Positions 7,949 to 14,806 of a DNA stretch of 18,662 bases are shown in pieces. The translations under genes and the position numbers were made by a program. The DNA lies in contig CAZXWK010000038.1 of the NCBI GenBank assembly GCA_964644675.1, positions 1 through 18,662 on the forward strand, in the 5' to 3' direction. The DNA comes from CAZXWK01 sp964644675. Its GTDB lineage: Bacteria; Actinomycetota; Coriobacteriia; Anaerosomatales; JAAXUF01. How positions within the stretch are numbered: position 1 is the stretch's first letter; each line of letters starts with the position of its first letter. Under the pieces are notes generated by a model that had not been told where the DNA came from, searched no databases, and worked only from the letters and a program-made list of their open reading frames with translations.

Positions 7949-9280
7949 CTAGCCGGCAGCGAGGATCGGCTCGGCGGACAGCAGGGCCGAGGTGTCGCCC
8001 TCGAGCAGCAGGATGCGCTCGTCGAGCGGGAGCTCGGCGCGGGCCTTGTCGCGCGCGTCGTTACTCGCGGCGAGTGTCTCGCGCATCATGACCAGCAGCA
8101 GGTAGCGGCCCTTGGGCGTGAGCGTGATCTCCTCGGCGGTGTTCGTCGCGATCGCGCCGACCATCGTCAGGAACGCGATCTCGCCCATGAGCCCGATCTC
8201 GACGGGGACGCCGAAGTCGGCTTTGAACCGCGTCTTGTCGAGGCGCAGGCCGAACATGTCGGTCACGAACCGGTAGCGCATCTGGCCCCAGAAGCCGTAG
8301 GGCTTGCCGCGCTTGACGATGGCCATGCGGCCGGAGTCGATGCGCTCGCTGTACTCGGCGAGAGAGAACGTGTTGCCGTAGATGGCGCCGTCGAGGAAGG
8401 ACAGCGCACCCGAACCGACGCCCACGTACTCGGGGAAGTCGACGATGTACTCGTCGATCATCGCCGAACGGTCGCGCGAGAACGTCCACGCGCTCGCGGG
8501 CTCGAACTCGGGTGCGAGCGCCGCGGAGACCAGCTGGTAGTAGCGCGCCTCACGGTCGAAGTCGATCTTGCCGACCGTCTCGGCGAGCTCCTTGCGACGG
8601 AGCGGTGAGGCCATGAGCGGATAGAACGTGGTCTGGCTCGCGCCGGTCCGCTTCACCAGTTCGATGTCGTGGAGCAGGATCTCCTCGGTCTGGCTGGGGA
8701 AGTTGAAGATCATGTCCACGTTGAAGGACGGGAACGCCGTGGCAACGCTCGCCACTCGCTCGAAGACCTCCTCGCCGGACCCGTACTTGCCGTAGCGGTC
8801 CATCTGGCGCAGGAGCCGGTCGTCGAAGCTCTGTACGCCCACCGAGAGGCGCTGTACGCGGCCGCTGAGCGTATCGATGAGCTCCGGACCCAGGTGGTTC
8901 GGGCTCGTCTCGGCGGAGACCTCACGGATGCCGGGGAAGAGCTCGCGGGCAAGGTCGATCGTCTCGGCAAGCTCGTCGAGCAGGATCGTCGGCGTCCCGC
9001 CGCCCACGTACAGCGACGCGAAGTCGTACCCAAGGCCGTGGACGAGCGTGAGGTCCTTGCGCAGCCGCTTGAAGTACTCGCGGGCGCGGTCCTCCTTGAA
9101 GAGGAACCGGTTGAACGAGCAGTACGTGCAGAGCCGCTCGCAGAAGGGGACGTGCGCGTAGAGGACGTAGCCGTGGCCGTCCTGCGGACCCGGCAGGGCG
9201 TCCATGTCGCACGGGGTAGTGGCGAGGTAGCTCTTGTTGAGCACGCCAAGCGCCGTCGATATCACACGTTCCGAGAACAC
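7949..9280 (-). CDS. Radical SAM protein of the HemN/HemW/HutW type
   Basis: A 443-aa radical SAM protein. The cluster motif PFCERLCTYCSF gives Cys47, Cys51 and Cys54 (CxxxCxxC), followed by VGGGTPT (about residue 100) and an SAETSPNHL strand. The layout is that of coproporphyrinogen III dehydrogenase relatives: HemN, the heme chaperone HemW, and the heme-degrading anaerobilin synthases ChuW/HutW. Which of these it does cannot be settled by reading; the CTYCSF form looks nearer to HemW/ChuW than to true HemN (CxxxCxFCxC). The open frame extends further 5', but GTG at 9280 is chosen because AAGGAG lies 5 nt upstream and the upstream extension looks non-coding. It sits between the hydrogenase operon and the hydrogenase protease. 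Confidence 0.8.
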   Translation of the reverse strand: MFSERVISTALGVLNKSYLATTPCDMDALPGPQDGHGYVLYAHVPFCERLCTYCSFNRFLFKEDRAREYFKRLRKDLTLVHGLGYDFASLYVGGGTPTILLDELAETIDLARELFPGIREVSAETSPNHLGPELIDTLSGRVQRLSVGVQSFDDRLLRQMDRYGKYGSGEEVFERVASVATAFPSFNVDMIFNFPSQTEEILLHDIELVKRTGASQTTFYPLMASPLRRKELAETVGKIDFDREARYYQLVSAALAPEFEPASAWTFSRDRSAMIDEYIVDFPEYVGVGSGALSFLDGAIYGNTFSLAEYSERIDSGRMAIVKRGKPYGFWGQMRYRFVTDMFGLRLDKTRFKADFGVPVEIGLMGEIAFLTMVGAIATNTAEEITLTPKGRYLLLVMMRETLAASNDARDKARAELPLDERILLLEGDTSALLSAEPILAAG

Positions 9281-9285
9281 AGCAG

Positions 9286-9291
9286 CTCCTT
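9286..9291 (-). promoter_or_regulatory. Ribosome binding site fixing the radical SAM start
   Basis: AAGGAG on the coding strand with 5-nt spacing to the GTG ending at 9280. It decides against longer starts further upstream in the same frame. Confidence 0.75.
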
Positions 9292-9451
9292 CATCACGAA
9301 TCATTCGGGCTGCCGGGCCCATCGGTATGTGATGACTACAGAATAGCGAATACGCACGGACCGGACACGCCGGGCCGCTACCCCCTTGAGGCGTTCTACC
9401 ACGTGGGAGCCGGGATTCCTGTCTGTCACATGGTCTGGGACGCGAAAAGAA

Positions 9452-9479
9452 GGTGGGCCCCGGGATTCCGGGGCCCACC
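9452..9479 (-). terminator. Rho-independent terminator of the hydrogenase operon
   Basis: A perfect 12-bp GC-rich stem (GGTGGGCCCCGG with CCGGGGCCCACC) closes a 4-nt loop. Read on the minus strand it is followed at once by TTCTTTTC, so it terminates transcripts leaving cytochrome b, whose stop is 25 bp before it. It insulates the downstream radical SAM/protease pair, which must have its own promoter in 9281-9451. Confidence 0.88.
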
Positions 9480-9504
9480 GTGGTCGATCACGCGAGGATC
9501 GCGG

Positions 9505-10173
9505 CTACTCGTGGCTCGAGTGCACGCTCTCCTTCCAAGCGAAGATCATCGCCGACGGGGCGAAGTTGTAGATGTTCGCGAGGTACACGTGCGCGGCCGT
9601 GAAGATCAGGATGACCCACATGATCCAGTAGTGGACGATGCGGACTCCCATGGGATCCGCGCCGCCGCCCAGGTTGAACAGCGATGCGATCCAGGTGGTC
9701 CCGGCCATGAAGAACGGCCAGCTCGAAGTCGGTCCCCACAGGCAGAAGCCGGTGTAGGCCGCGGCGAGGATGAGGAACGGCACCATCCAGTAGGCGATCT
9801 TCTGGAGAACGCCGTACTTCGCCGAGATCGGGTGGTCCTTCTTCAGGAACAGGTAGTACTTGACCCACGGGATCAGCTGGTGACGGTTGGCCTTCTGGGG
9901 GAGCCAGTTCTTGTAGTCCGGCTCGACCTCGCGCGTGTCCGGCATGTTCGCGTCCTTGACGGTGAACAGGAAGATCAGCCGAACAACGAGGTTGATGAGC
10001 AGTGCGAACATCCAGAAGAAGTGCGTGCCGCGCGCCAGTCCCATGAGACCCGGGACGATCGGGAAGTGGATGTAGAAGCCCGACAGCGCCAGGAAGAACA
10101 TCGCCAGCAGGTTGATCCAGTGGGTGATCACCATGGGCATCGGGTGCGCTTCGCGGTAGAGGTCGTGAGACAT
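9505..10173 (-). CDS. Hydrogenase cytochrome b subunit (HyaC/HupC type)
   Basis: A 222-aa integral membrane protein with four clear hydrophobic helices at about residues 14-35, 51-71, 126-146 and 178-199. Histidines placed to bind two b hemes are His18 (THWINLL), His51, His181 (HYWIMW) and His195 (AAHVYLA). It would accept electrons from the small-subunit Fe-S relay and pass them to the quinone pool. The ATG starts immediately after the TAG that ends the selenocysteine-extended large subunit (TAGATG), so translation is probably coupled. The ribosome binding site (GGGGGGTGA) lies inside the last codons of the large subunit. A terminator follows 25 bp after the stop. Confidence 0.9.
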   Translation of the reverse strand: MSHDLYREAHPMPMVITHWINLLAMFFLALSGFYIHFPIVPGLMGLARGTHFFWMFALLINLVVRLIFLFTVKDANMPDTREVEPDYKNWLPQKANRHQLIPWVKYYLFLKKDHPISAKYGVLQKIAYWMVPFLILAAAYTGFCLWGPTSSWPFFMAGTTWIASLFNLGGGADPMGVRIVHYWIMWVILIFTAAHVYLANIYNFAPSAMIFAWKESVHSSHE

Positions 10174-11823
10174 CTACTTCACCCCCCACTGCTTCGTGAA
10201 GACCGTGCCCTGCTTGCCCGTTTTGCGTTCAATCACGTGAACGCCGCAGCCGATTCAAGGATCGAAGCTGCGCGCGATACGGGCGGCCTCCATCGGCTTC
10301 TCGGGGTCGATGCAGGGAGCGCCGACGAGTGCCTCTTCGAGGACACCGCGGACGTCCTTGTCGTCACGGCCACCCATGTTCCACGTCGACGGCGTGCAGA
10401 CCTGGTAGTTGGAGATGCGGCCGCCGGACACCGTCATCCAGTGCCCGAGCGCTCCACGAGGCGCCTCCCACATGCCTGCACCCTCGCCCTCGGTGGCGTT
10501 GGTGGACTGGAAGAACTTCACATCGCCGCCCTTGAGCGCGCCGGCGAGCTCGTTGACCCACTCGATGACCCAGTCGGCGATGACCGCGGTCTCGAGGTTG
10601 CGGGCCGCGATACGGCCGAGCAGGGAGACGAGGACCTCCGGCTTGCCGGCAGCTCCGAGCTTCTCGAGCGCCAGGTCGACGATGTTCGTGACCGGCTTTA
10701 CGCCCTTGAGATAGGCGACGAGCATGCGGGAGAGAGGACCGGCTTCCATCGGCTTGCCGTCGTAGCGCGGCGCCTTCGCCCACGTGTACTGGGCGTTGAC
10801 GTCGTACTTGGTGAACTCGGGGTCCGTCTGGCCCTCGGCGGGATTCAGGCCCGTGGGCGAGGTGAACCACGCGTGCTTCACGTACTCCTTGACCTGGGCG
10901 GGATCGGGAGTCTCGGCCTTGAGCGAACCGGCGAACACCATGCCGTCCGGCAGGTACCGGTCCTTGCGCTCCATGGACTCCTTGTTGAACACGCCCCACG
11001 CCAGGAAGTTGCCGTGGCCTCCGCCGTAGCTCAGCGCGCCCTTGTAGAACGGCGCGATCGCCAGAGTGTCCGGGATCATGGTGTTGTAGACCCAGTCGCG
11101 GACCTTGATGAGACGGAACAGGACGTCGTCGAGCTTCTCCTCGGTGGGCATCCATGCGGTGCCACCCGGGATCGACGTCATGAAGTGCGGGAACTTACCG
11201 CCCATGATGGCGATGACGCGCGACGCCTCGGCCTGGATGTCCAGGGCCTCGAGGTAGTGCGCCACGGCGATGAGGGCGAGCTCCGGCGGCATGTCCTGCG
11301 CGTACGCCGGGTGGTCGAACCAGCCGTTGGTGAAGATGGACAGCTGACCACCGTCGACGAGGCCCTTGAGCTTGGCCTGCACCGCACCGAAGTCGGCGGT
11401 GCTGGTGCCGGCGGCCTCGGCCAGGGCATAGGTCTGGGCGATGTCCGCCTTGAGCGCCTTGCCCGGGTCGATGTAGTCGAGGGCGGCGAGGGTGTAGAAC
11501 CACAGGACGTGGCTATGCAGGTACTGTGCAGCCTCGATGATGTTGCGGACGATGCGGGCGCCGTTGGGGATCTCGATCCCGAGGGCGGCCTCGGCCGACA
11601 TCGTGGAGGCGTGGCCGTGGGAGATCGGGCAGACGCCGCAGATGCGCTGCGCGACGTAGAACGCGTCCGACGGAGCGCGGCCCTTCAGGACGATCTCCAT
11701 GCCGCGGAACAGCGTACAGGAGACCCAAGCGTCCTTGATGACACCGCCCTCGACTTCGCACTCGATGCGCGTGTGACCCTCGATACGGGTCAGCGGATCG
11801 ATGGTGACGTTCGGGGTACCCAC
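10174..11823 (-). CDS. [NiFeSe] hydrogenase large subunit with in-frame UGA read as selenocysteine
   Basis: A predicted 549-aa catalytic subunit. The N-terminal Ni-Fe motifs are RIEGH (residues 13-17) and RICGVCPISH (Cys62, Cys65, His69). The conventional frame ends at codon 522 with SFDP; codon 523 is TGA. Reading through gives Sec523-I-G-Cys526-G-V-His529, which is the L2 motif DPCxxCxxH with the first cysteine replaced by Sec, then a 20-residue tail (530-549) of the kind removed after the His by a HybD-type protease, then TAG. Stopping at the TGA would delete two of the four Ni-binding thiol/selenol ligands. The GTG start shares one base with the small-subunit TAG stop (TAGTG), with GGGAGG upstream. 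A Cys-to-stop mutation or sequencing error (TGC to TGA) is the alternative; the hairpin downstream argues for Sec. Confidence 0.85.
10225..10244 (-). promoter_or_regulatory. Candidate bacterial SECIS element in the large-subunit mRNA
   Basis: Starting 10 nt after the UGA, GCGTTCA pairs perfectly with TGAACGC (7 bp) around the 6-nt loop CGTGAT. Bacterial SECIS elements sit just 3' of the UGA inside the coding region, and the E. coli fdhF minimal helix begins 11 nt after its UGA with a loop containing GU recognised by SelB. Both the spacing and a GU in the loop are present here. The fdhF bulged U is not obvious. Function is inferred. Confidence 0.75.
10255..10257 (-). other. Selenocysteine (UGA) codon 523 of the hydrogenase large subunit
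   Basis: The TGA replaces the first cysteine codon of the C-terminal Ni-binding motif DPCxxCxxH. Upstream SFDP and downstream CxxH are intact in the same frame, and 26 further sense codons follow before TAG. Confidence 0.83.
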
Positions 11824-13007
11824 TACTTATCGCCTCCCTTCTTCATGCGCTTGCGGTCGTATTCCTTCATCTCTTCGGTCGCAGGGCCTTCGCCGATACG
11901 GCCGGCGGCCTTCATGCCGATACCGTGGACGACCAGCGCGCCGGCGACGACGCCGCCCGCGAGGGCCGCAAGGTTCGCCGGGTTGTAGCCGCCACCCTCG
12001 GTGTACTGGCCGATGCCGACGCGACGGAACCGGTTGAGGAACGGGGCGTTCTCGTCGACCCAGTTGAAGTCGCCGCAGCCGATGCAGGGCGAACCGGACT
12101 CGACGCACCACGAAACCTGGTTGTTCCAGCGAACGATCGGGCAGTTCGTGTACGTCTGGGGGCCCTTGCAGCCAACGGCGTACAGGCAGTAGCCCTTGGC
12201 TTCCTCGGCCGAACCGAACTCGTAGACGAACTCGCCGTTCTCGAAGTGGCCACGACGCGGGCAGTTGTCGTGGATGGTCTGCCCGAAGATGATCTTCGGC
12301 CGACCGAAGTCGTCGAGATCGTTGAGGATGGCGCCGCTCTCGAGCTTGCCGAGGAGCAGGACGTCGACCACGATCGTGACGAGCCATTCCGGATTGACCG
12401 GGCAGGTGGGCAGGTTGATCACCGGTGTGGTGACGCCCTGCTCTTTCAGGTACATGCCGATGCCCGTGGCGCCGGCGGGGTTCGGATACGACTTGACCCA
12501 GCCACCATCGACTGCGCACGAGCCGACCGCGACGATGGCCGCCGCGTTGGGGGCCACCTCCATGATCTGCTCGAGGCCGGGCTTTCCGGCGACGCGAAGC
12601 GCGTTGCCCTCCCAGCCGGTCATGACGGAACCCTCGTAGACCATGATGAACTTGCCCTTGTACTTCTCGACCGTGTCCTTCAGGGCCTGCTCGGCCGAAT
12701 CGCCGGTCGCGTACATGATCGTCTCCATGTAGTTCATGGAGAGCAGATCAAGCACGATCTGGGCGACGTCAGGATTGGTCGACTGTGCTGTGGACTCGGT
12801 GCAGCCAGTGCACAGGCCACCGTCGAGCCAGACGGCAGGTGTGAGTTTCGAGACGATCTGCTGCTCGATCGCCGAGGCGATCGTCGGGACCATCGCCTCG
12901 GTCAGACCGAGCGCGACGGCGACGGAACCGCAGAACTTGAGGAAGTCGCGACGACTCACCCCGCGGTCTTCGAGCTGCTCGTAGAATCCTCGACCCTCAT
13001 ACGCCAT
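11823..13007 (-). CDS. Tat-exported hydrogenase small subunit with three Fe-S clusters and C-terminal anchor
   Basis: A 394-aa small subunit. A Tat signal (SRRDFLKF, residues 18-25) precedes a hydrophobic stretch to about 45. Proximal cluster ligands are Cys66, Cys69, Cys164 and Cys202. Distal ligands are His246, Cys249, Cys274 and Cys280. Medial ligands are Cys289, Cys308 and Cys311, with Cys301 (VSWCVESG) where standard [NiFe] enzymes have proline (VSFPxxSG). This predicts a medial [4Fe-4S] cluster, as in [NiFeSe] enzymes. Residues 342-366 form a C-terminal membrane helix that would dock to cytochrome b. The ATG at 13007 is chosen for its perfect AAGGAGGT 7 nt upstream; a longer frame to 13091 adds nothing recognisable. 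It is the first gene of the operon and overlaps the large-subunit start by 1 nt. Confidence 0.92.
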   Translation of the reverse strand: MAYEGRGFYEQLEDRGVSRRDFLKFCGSVAVALGLTEAMVPTIASAIEQQIVSKLTPAVWLDGGLCTGCTESTAQSTNPDVAQIVLDLLSMNYMETIMYATGDSAEQALKDTVEKYKGKFIMVYEGSVMTGWEGNALRVAGKPGLEQIMEVAPNAAAIVAVGSCAVDGGWVKSYPNPAGATGIGMYLKEQGVTTPVINLPTCPVNPEWLVTIVVDVLLLGKLESGAILNDLDDFGRPKIIFGQTIHDNCPRRGHFENGEFVYEFGSAEEAKGYCLYAVGCKGPQTYTNCPIVRWNNQVSWCVESGSPCIGCGDFNWVDENAPFLNRFRRVGIGQYTEGGGYNPANLAALAGGVVAGALVVHGIGMKAAGRIGEGPATEEMKEYDRKRMKKGGDK

Positions 13008-13014
13008 GCCATAC

Positions 13015-13022
13015 ACCTCCTT
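13015..13022 (-). promoter_or_regulatory. Strong ribosome binding site of the hydrogenase operon
   Basis: AAGGAGGT, fully complementary to the 16S 3' end core, with 7-nt spacing to the ATG ending at 13007. It fixes the small-subunit start and suggests high expression. Confidence 0.85.
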
Positions 13023-13081
13023 GTGTGACTCCGATGAGATCTGACTGTGTTTGGACCTCCACTCAACCTGCGATAACGGCA

Positions 13082-13117
13082 GGTCCGGCAACGCGGAGGC
13101 CCACGTGGTCCGGCAAC
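13082..13117. repeat. 11-bp direct repeat upstream of the hydrogenase operon
   Basis: GGTCCGGCAAC occurs at 13082-13092 and again at 13107-13117, a 25-bp period. That is about two and a half helical turns, so the copies are not on the same face of the helix. It lies 75-110 bp upstream of the small-subunit start and could be a pair of regulator half-sites. The regulator is unknown. Confidence 0.5.
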
Positions 13118-13168
13118 CCTCCTCTCACGGTGACCCAGGGGCTTGTATACCTATGTGTGGACGGCACA

Positions 13169-13186
13169 GCGCGGCTTACGCCGCGC
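13169..13186. repeat. Perfect 7-bp inverted repeat (hairpin) upstream of the hydrogenase operon
   Basis: GCGCGGC-TTAC-GCCGCGC forms a perfect stem with a 4-nt loop. No U-tract follows on either strand, so it is not a clear terminator; it could be a protein-binding palindrome or a leader structure. Confidence 0.4.
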
Positions 13187-13640
13187 GCGGCCGGTCCGAC
13201 CTGTGGGGGGTTCGCCGTCGGGCACGCCGCGGTGCGGTCGGCTCAAGAGGACGGCAGGTGACGCACCGTGCTGTGCGAGGGGTCTGTCCGGGGGGAGCAG
13301 AGGGCCGGCTGTGCCGGTTCGGGTCGAAGCCCATGCGTGAGCGACGCGCTCAAGACCCCCGCAACTCCCCTCGCCTCGGTGAACGTCTGTTTCAGAGTAC
13401 CATTCCGGGGGCGCAGTGCCACCCGATTGGGGCATTCTTGCTGCACCGGACCACTCCTGCAAGGAGTACTCTGGTTCAGGCGCAGGCCGTCACGTCCAGG
13501 CCCGTCGGTTCGATGCTCCGTGTCGCCCTCTAGTGGTCCATACCCCGTTCGCGCGGCATCTTCCGCGCTGGCGGCAGGGGTGTCGCGCACATCGGCGAAT
13601 AGGCCATAATCGCCAGAACGGCACGGAAGGGGTACATCCG

Positions 13641-13904
13641 GTGACTCCGGGTTCGCGCGGACAGCTTCAGATCGACATGCGGGCGTTCGACCCTGCGCTG
13701 CGGCGGCCGTTCCTCTTCTGCATCGTGGACAAGATGGTCGAGCTCGACTCCGACGACCAGCTTCTCATCGTCACCGATCACGAGCCCAGCGGCCTCGGCT
13801 ACCAGATCGACCTTCGCCGAGAGACCCGCGGCAAGTTCGAGTTCTCCTACGACCGCCGCTCCGACGGCGCCTGGGTCGCCTTCCTGCGTCGCAAGCGCGA
13901 CTGA
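13641..13904 (+). CDS. DUF2249-like small protein
   Basis: An 87-aa protein whose core matches the DUF2249 pattern: an N-terminal strand with IDMRAFDPALRRPFLF, a loop with LDSDDQLLIVTDHEPSGLGYQ (in two parts, Asp46-His47-Glu48-Pro49 at its centre), and a C-terminal strand pair ending FLRRKRD. The biochemical role of DUF2249 is not established; such proteins often occur near nitrogen-oxide or redox genes. The GTG start is chosen because GGAAGGGG lies about 9 nt upstream and the domain begins 10 residues in; the longer upstream frame is not protein-like. CATAAT at 13605-13610 could be a -10 box, without a good -35. Confidence 0.7.
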   Translation: MTPGSRGQLQIDMRAFDPALRRPFLFCIVDKMVELDSDDQLLIVTDHEPSGLGYQIDLRRETRGKFEFSYDRRSDGAWVAFLRRKRD

Positions 13905-13962
13905 CCGGTCGCCGCCGCCCGGGAACCCTAGCGCGCCCGGCTGCCTCTGCGCCGTGTCGCGT

Positions 13963-14676
13963 CTAAGCGTCCTGCACGAGGCGGGGGAGCAGCGCGGCCA
14001 GGTCCTCCAGCGTGCCCGCCCAGTCGGCCGAAGGCGTGGGCGGCGCCCCCACGTAGAACGTGCGCATCCCGATGTCGGCTGCCGGCATGTCCAGCGAGCG
14101 GTCGTCGCCGACCATCAGGCATCGGTGCGGCGTCACGCCGAGCTGCTCGGCGGTCTCGGCGAAGTACGCTCCGAGCGGCTTGGTCGCGTGGGTGTTCTCG
14201 TACGACGTCACGAAGTGGACGTCGAGGTCCGCCACGTTCGCCCATCTCATGCGCTCCTCGATGGCCGAGCGCGGGAAGATCGGGTTGGTCGCGATCGCCA
14301 CGCGCAGGCCAAGCCCGAGCGCGGTGCGCACGGCCTCACGCGCTCCGGGCATCGGACCCATCCGTCCTCGGAGTCCCGGGAACACCTCGGCGTAGAAGCG
14401 CTCGAGCGGCGCGGCGTACTCGTCCAAGTCGAGGTCGGCACCGGTGAGCTCGTGGAATCGCGCGTTGAACACGGCGGCGTTGGTCGTGCCGGGATGGGGT
14501 CGCATCATCGCCTGGGTGCCCGCCATGACCGCCGAGAGGCCCTCCTCGGCCGACACGCGATTGCCCAGTGCTTCGGCGAGCACCGGACCCAGCGCCGAGA
14601 AGTACTCCTCGAAGAAGGAGTCCAGGTCGATGTCGAGGAGGGTGCCGTCCAAGTCGAAGAGCACTGCTGAGAGCAC
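13963..14676 (-). CDS. HAD-superfamily hydrolase
   Basis: A 237-aa haloacid dehalogenase-like phosphatase. Motif I is FDLDGTLLD (nucleophile Asp8, acid/base Asp10), motif II is AIATN (Thr130), motif III is the lysine in HATKP (Lys166), and motif IV is MVGDDRSLD (Asp191/Asp192). The helical cap lies at about residues 16-110. All catalytic positions are intact, so it should be an active phosphatase; the substrate cannot be predicted. The start is GTG at 14676 with AAGGTGG just upstream. It is divergent from the Crp-family gene (130 bp between starts) and convergent with the DUF2249 gene. Confidence 0.86.
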   Translation of the reverse strand: MLSAVLFDLDGTLLDIDLDSFFEEYFSALGPVLAEALGNRVSAEEGLSAVMAGTQAMMRPHPGTTNAAVFNARFHELTGADLDLDEYAAPLERFYAEVFPGLRGRMGPMPGAREAVRTALGLGLRVAIATNPIFPRSAIEERMRWANVADLDVHFVTSYENTHATKPLGAYFAETAEQLGVTPHRCLMVGDDRSLDMPAADIGMRTFYVGAPPTPSADWAGTLEDLAALLPRLVQDA

Positions 14677-14766
14677 GGAGCCACCTTCGCGTCGAGTTCG
14701 GGACGCCGGAATCGTAGCAGCTCGGATAAGCGCGATGCGACCGCCGCGTTGCCGTCCCCTCGGGAT

Positions 14767-14782
14767 TGTGTCTTAAGTCACA
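14767..14782. promoter_or_regulatory. CRP-type operator overlapping the regulator's own promoter
   Basis: TGTGT-CTTAAG-TCACA matches the classical TGTGA-N6-TCACA site with one mismatch, and the whole 16 bp is palindromic except for one symmetric pair. It is centred about 32 bp before the ATG of the Crp-family gene and covers the expected -35 region. The protein's recognition helix has the Arg-Glu...Arg pattern that reads TGTGA in E. coli CRP. Repression of its own gene is the natural inference. Confidence 0.7.
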
Positions 14783-14794
14783 TCACCGAGTGCC

Positions 14795-14800
14795 GATACT
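14795..14800 (+). promoter_or_regulatory. Candidate -10 box, leaderless transcript
   Basis: GATACT ends 6 nt before the ATG at 14807, and no Shine-Dalgarno sequence precedes that ATG. Transcription would then start at or next to the A of the start codon, giving a leaderless mRNA, which is common in actinobacteria. The -35 is poor (TTAAGT at 14773-14778), as expected of a regulated promoter. Confidence 0.5.
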
Positions 14801-14806
14801 CTCGAT

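Larger units (their letters stand above)
13008..13640. other. Long gene-free region between hydrogenase operon and DUF2249 gene
   Basis: About 630 bp without a credible gene on either strand; the open frames here are short, mutually overlapping and show no recognisable family. It must hold the leftward hydrogenase promoter. A direct repeat (13082-13117), a 7-bp hairpin (13169-13186) and a TATACA-like element on the minus strand (13144-13149, no good -35) lie in its left part. A small inverted repeat ACTCCT-GCA-AGGAGT is at 13453-13467. I looked for tRNA, tRNA-Sec, SRP RNA and riboswitch signatures and saw none. A small RNA or long 5' leader remains possible. Confidence 0.6.

Noticed and set aside
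9281..9478. Upstream extension of the radical SAM protein to 9478
   Set aside because: The extension runs through the hydrogenase terminator and is low-complexity. A strong AAGGAG places the start at 9280.
10255..11823. Treating the hydrogenase large subunit as a complete 522-aa protein or a broken gene
   Set aside because: It would lack the C-terminal CxxCxxH Ni ligands, while the conserved remainder follows in frame with a SECIS-like hairpin. Selenocysteine recoding explains everything.
9403..11988. Very long + strand open frame (861 codons) across the hydrogenase operon
   Set aside because: It is antisense to genes with clear catalytic motifs. Its composition (Arg, Val, Asp, Glu, Gly, His) is what the complement of GC-rich codons gives, and no domain is recognisable.
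13300..13560. Possible tRNA or tRNA-Sec gene in the gene-free region
   Set aside because: A GGTTCGA-like string is present near 13505, but there is no matching acceptor stem, D arm or anticodon arm on either strand.
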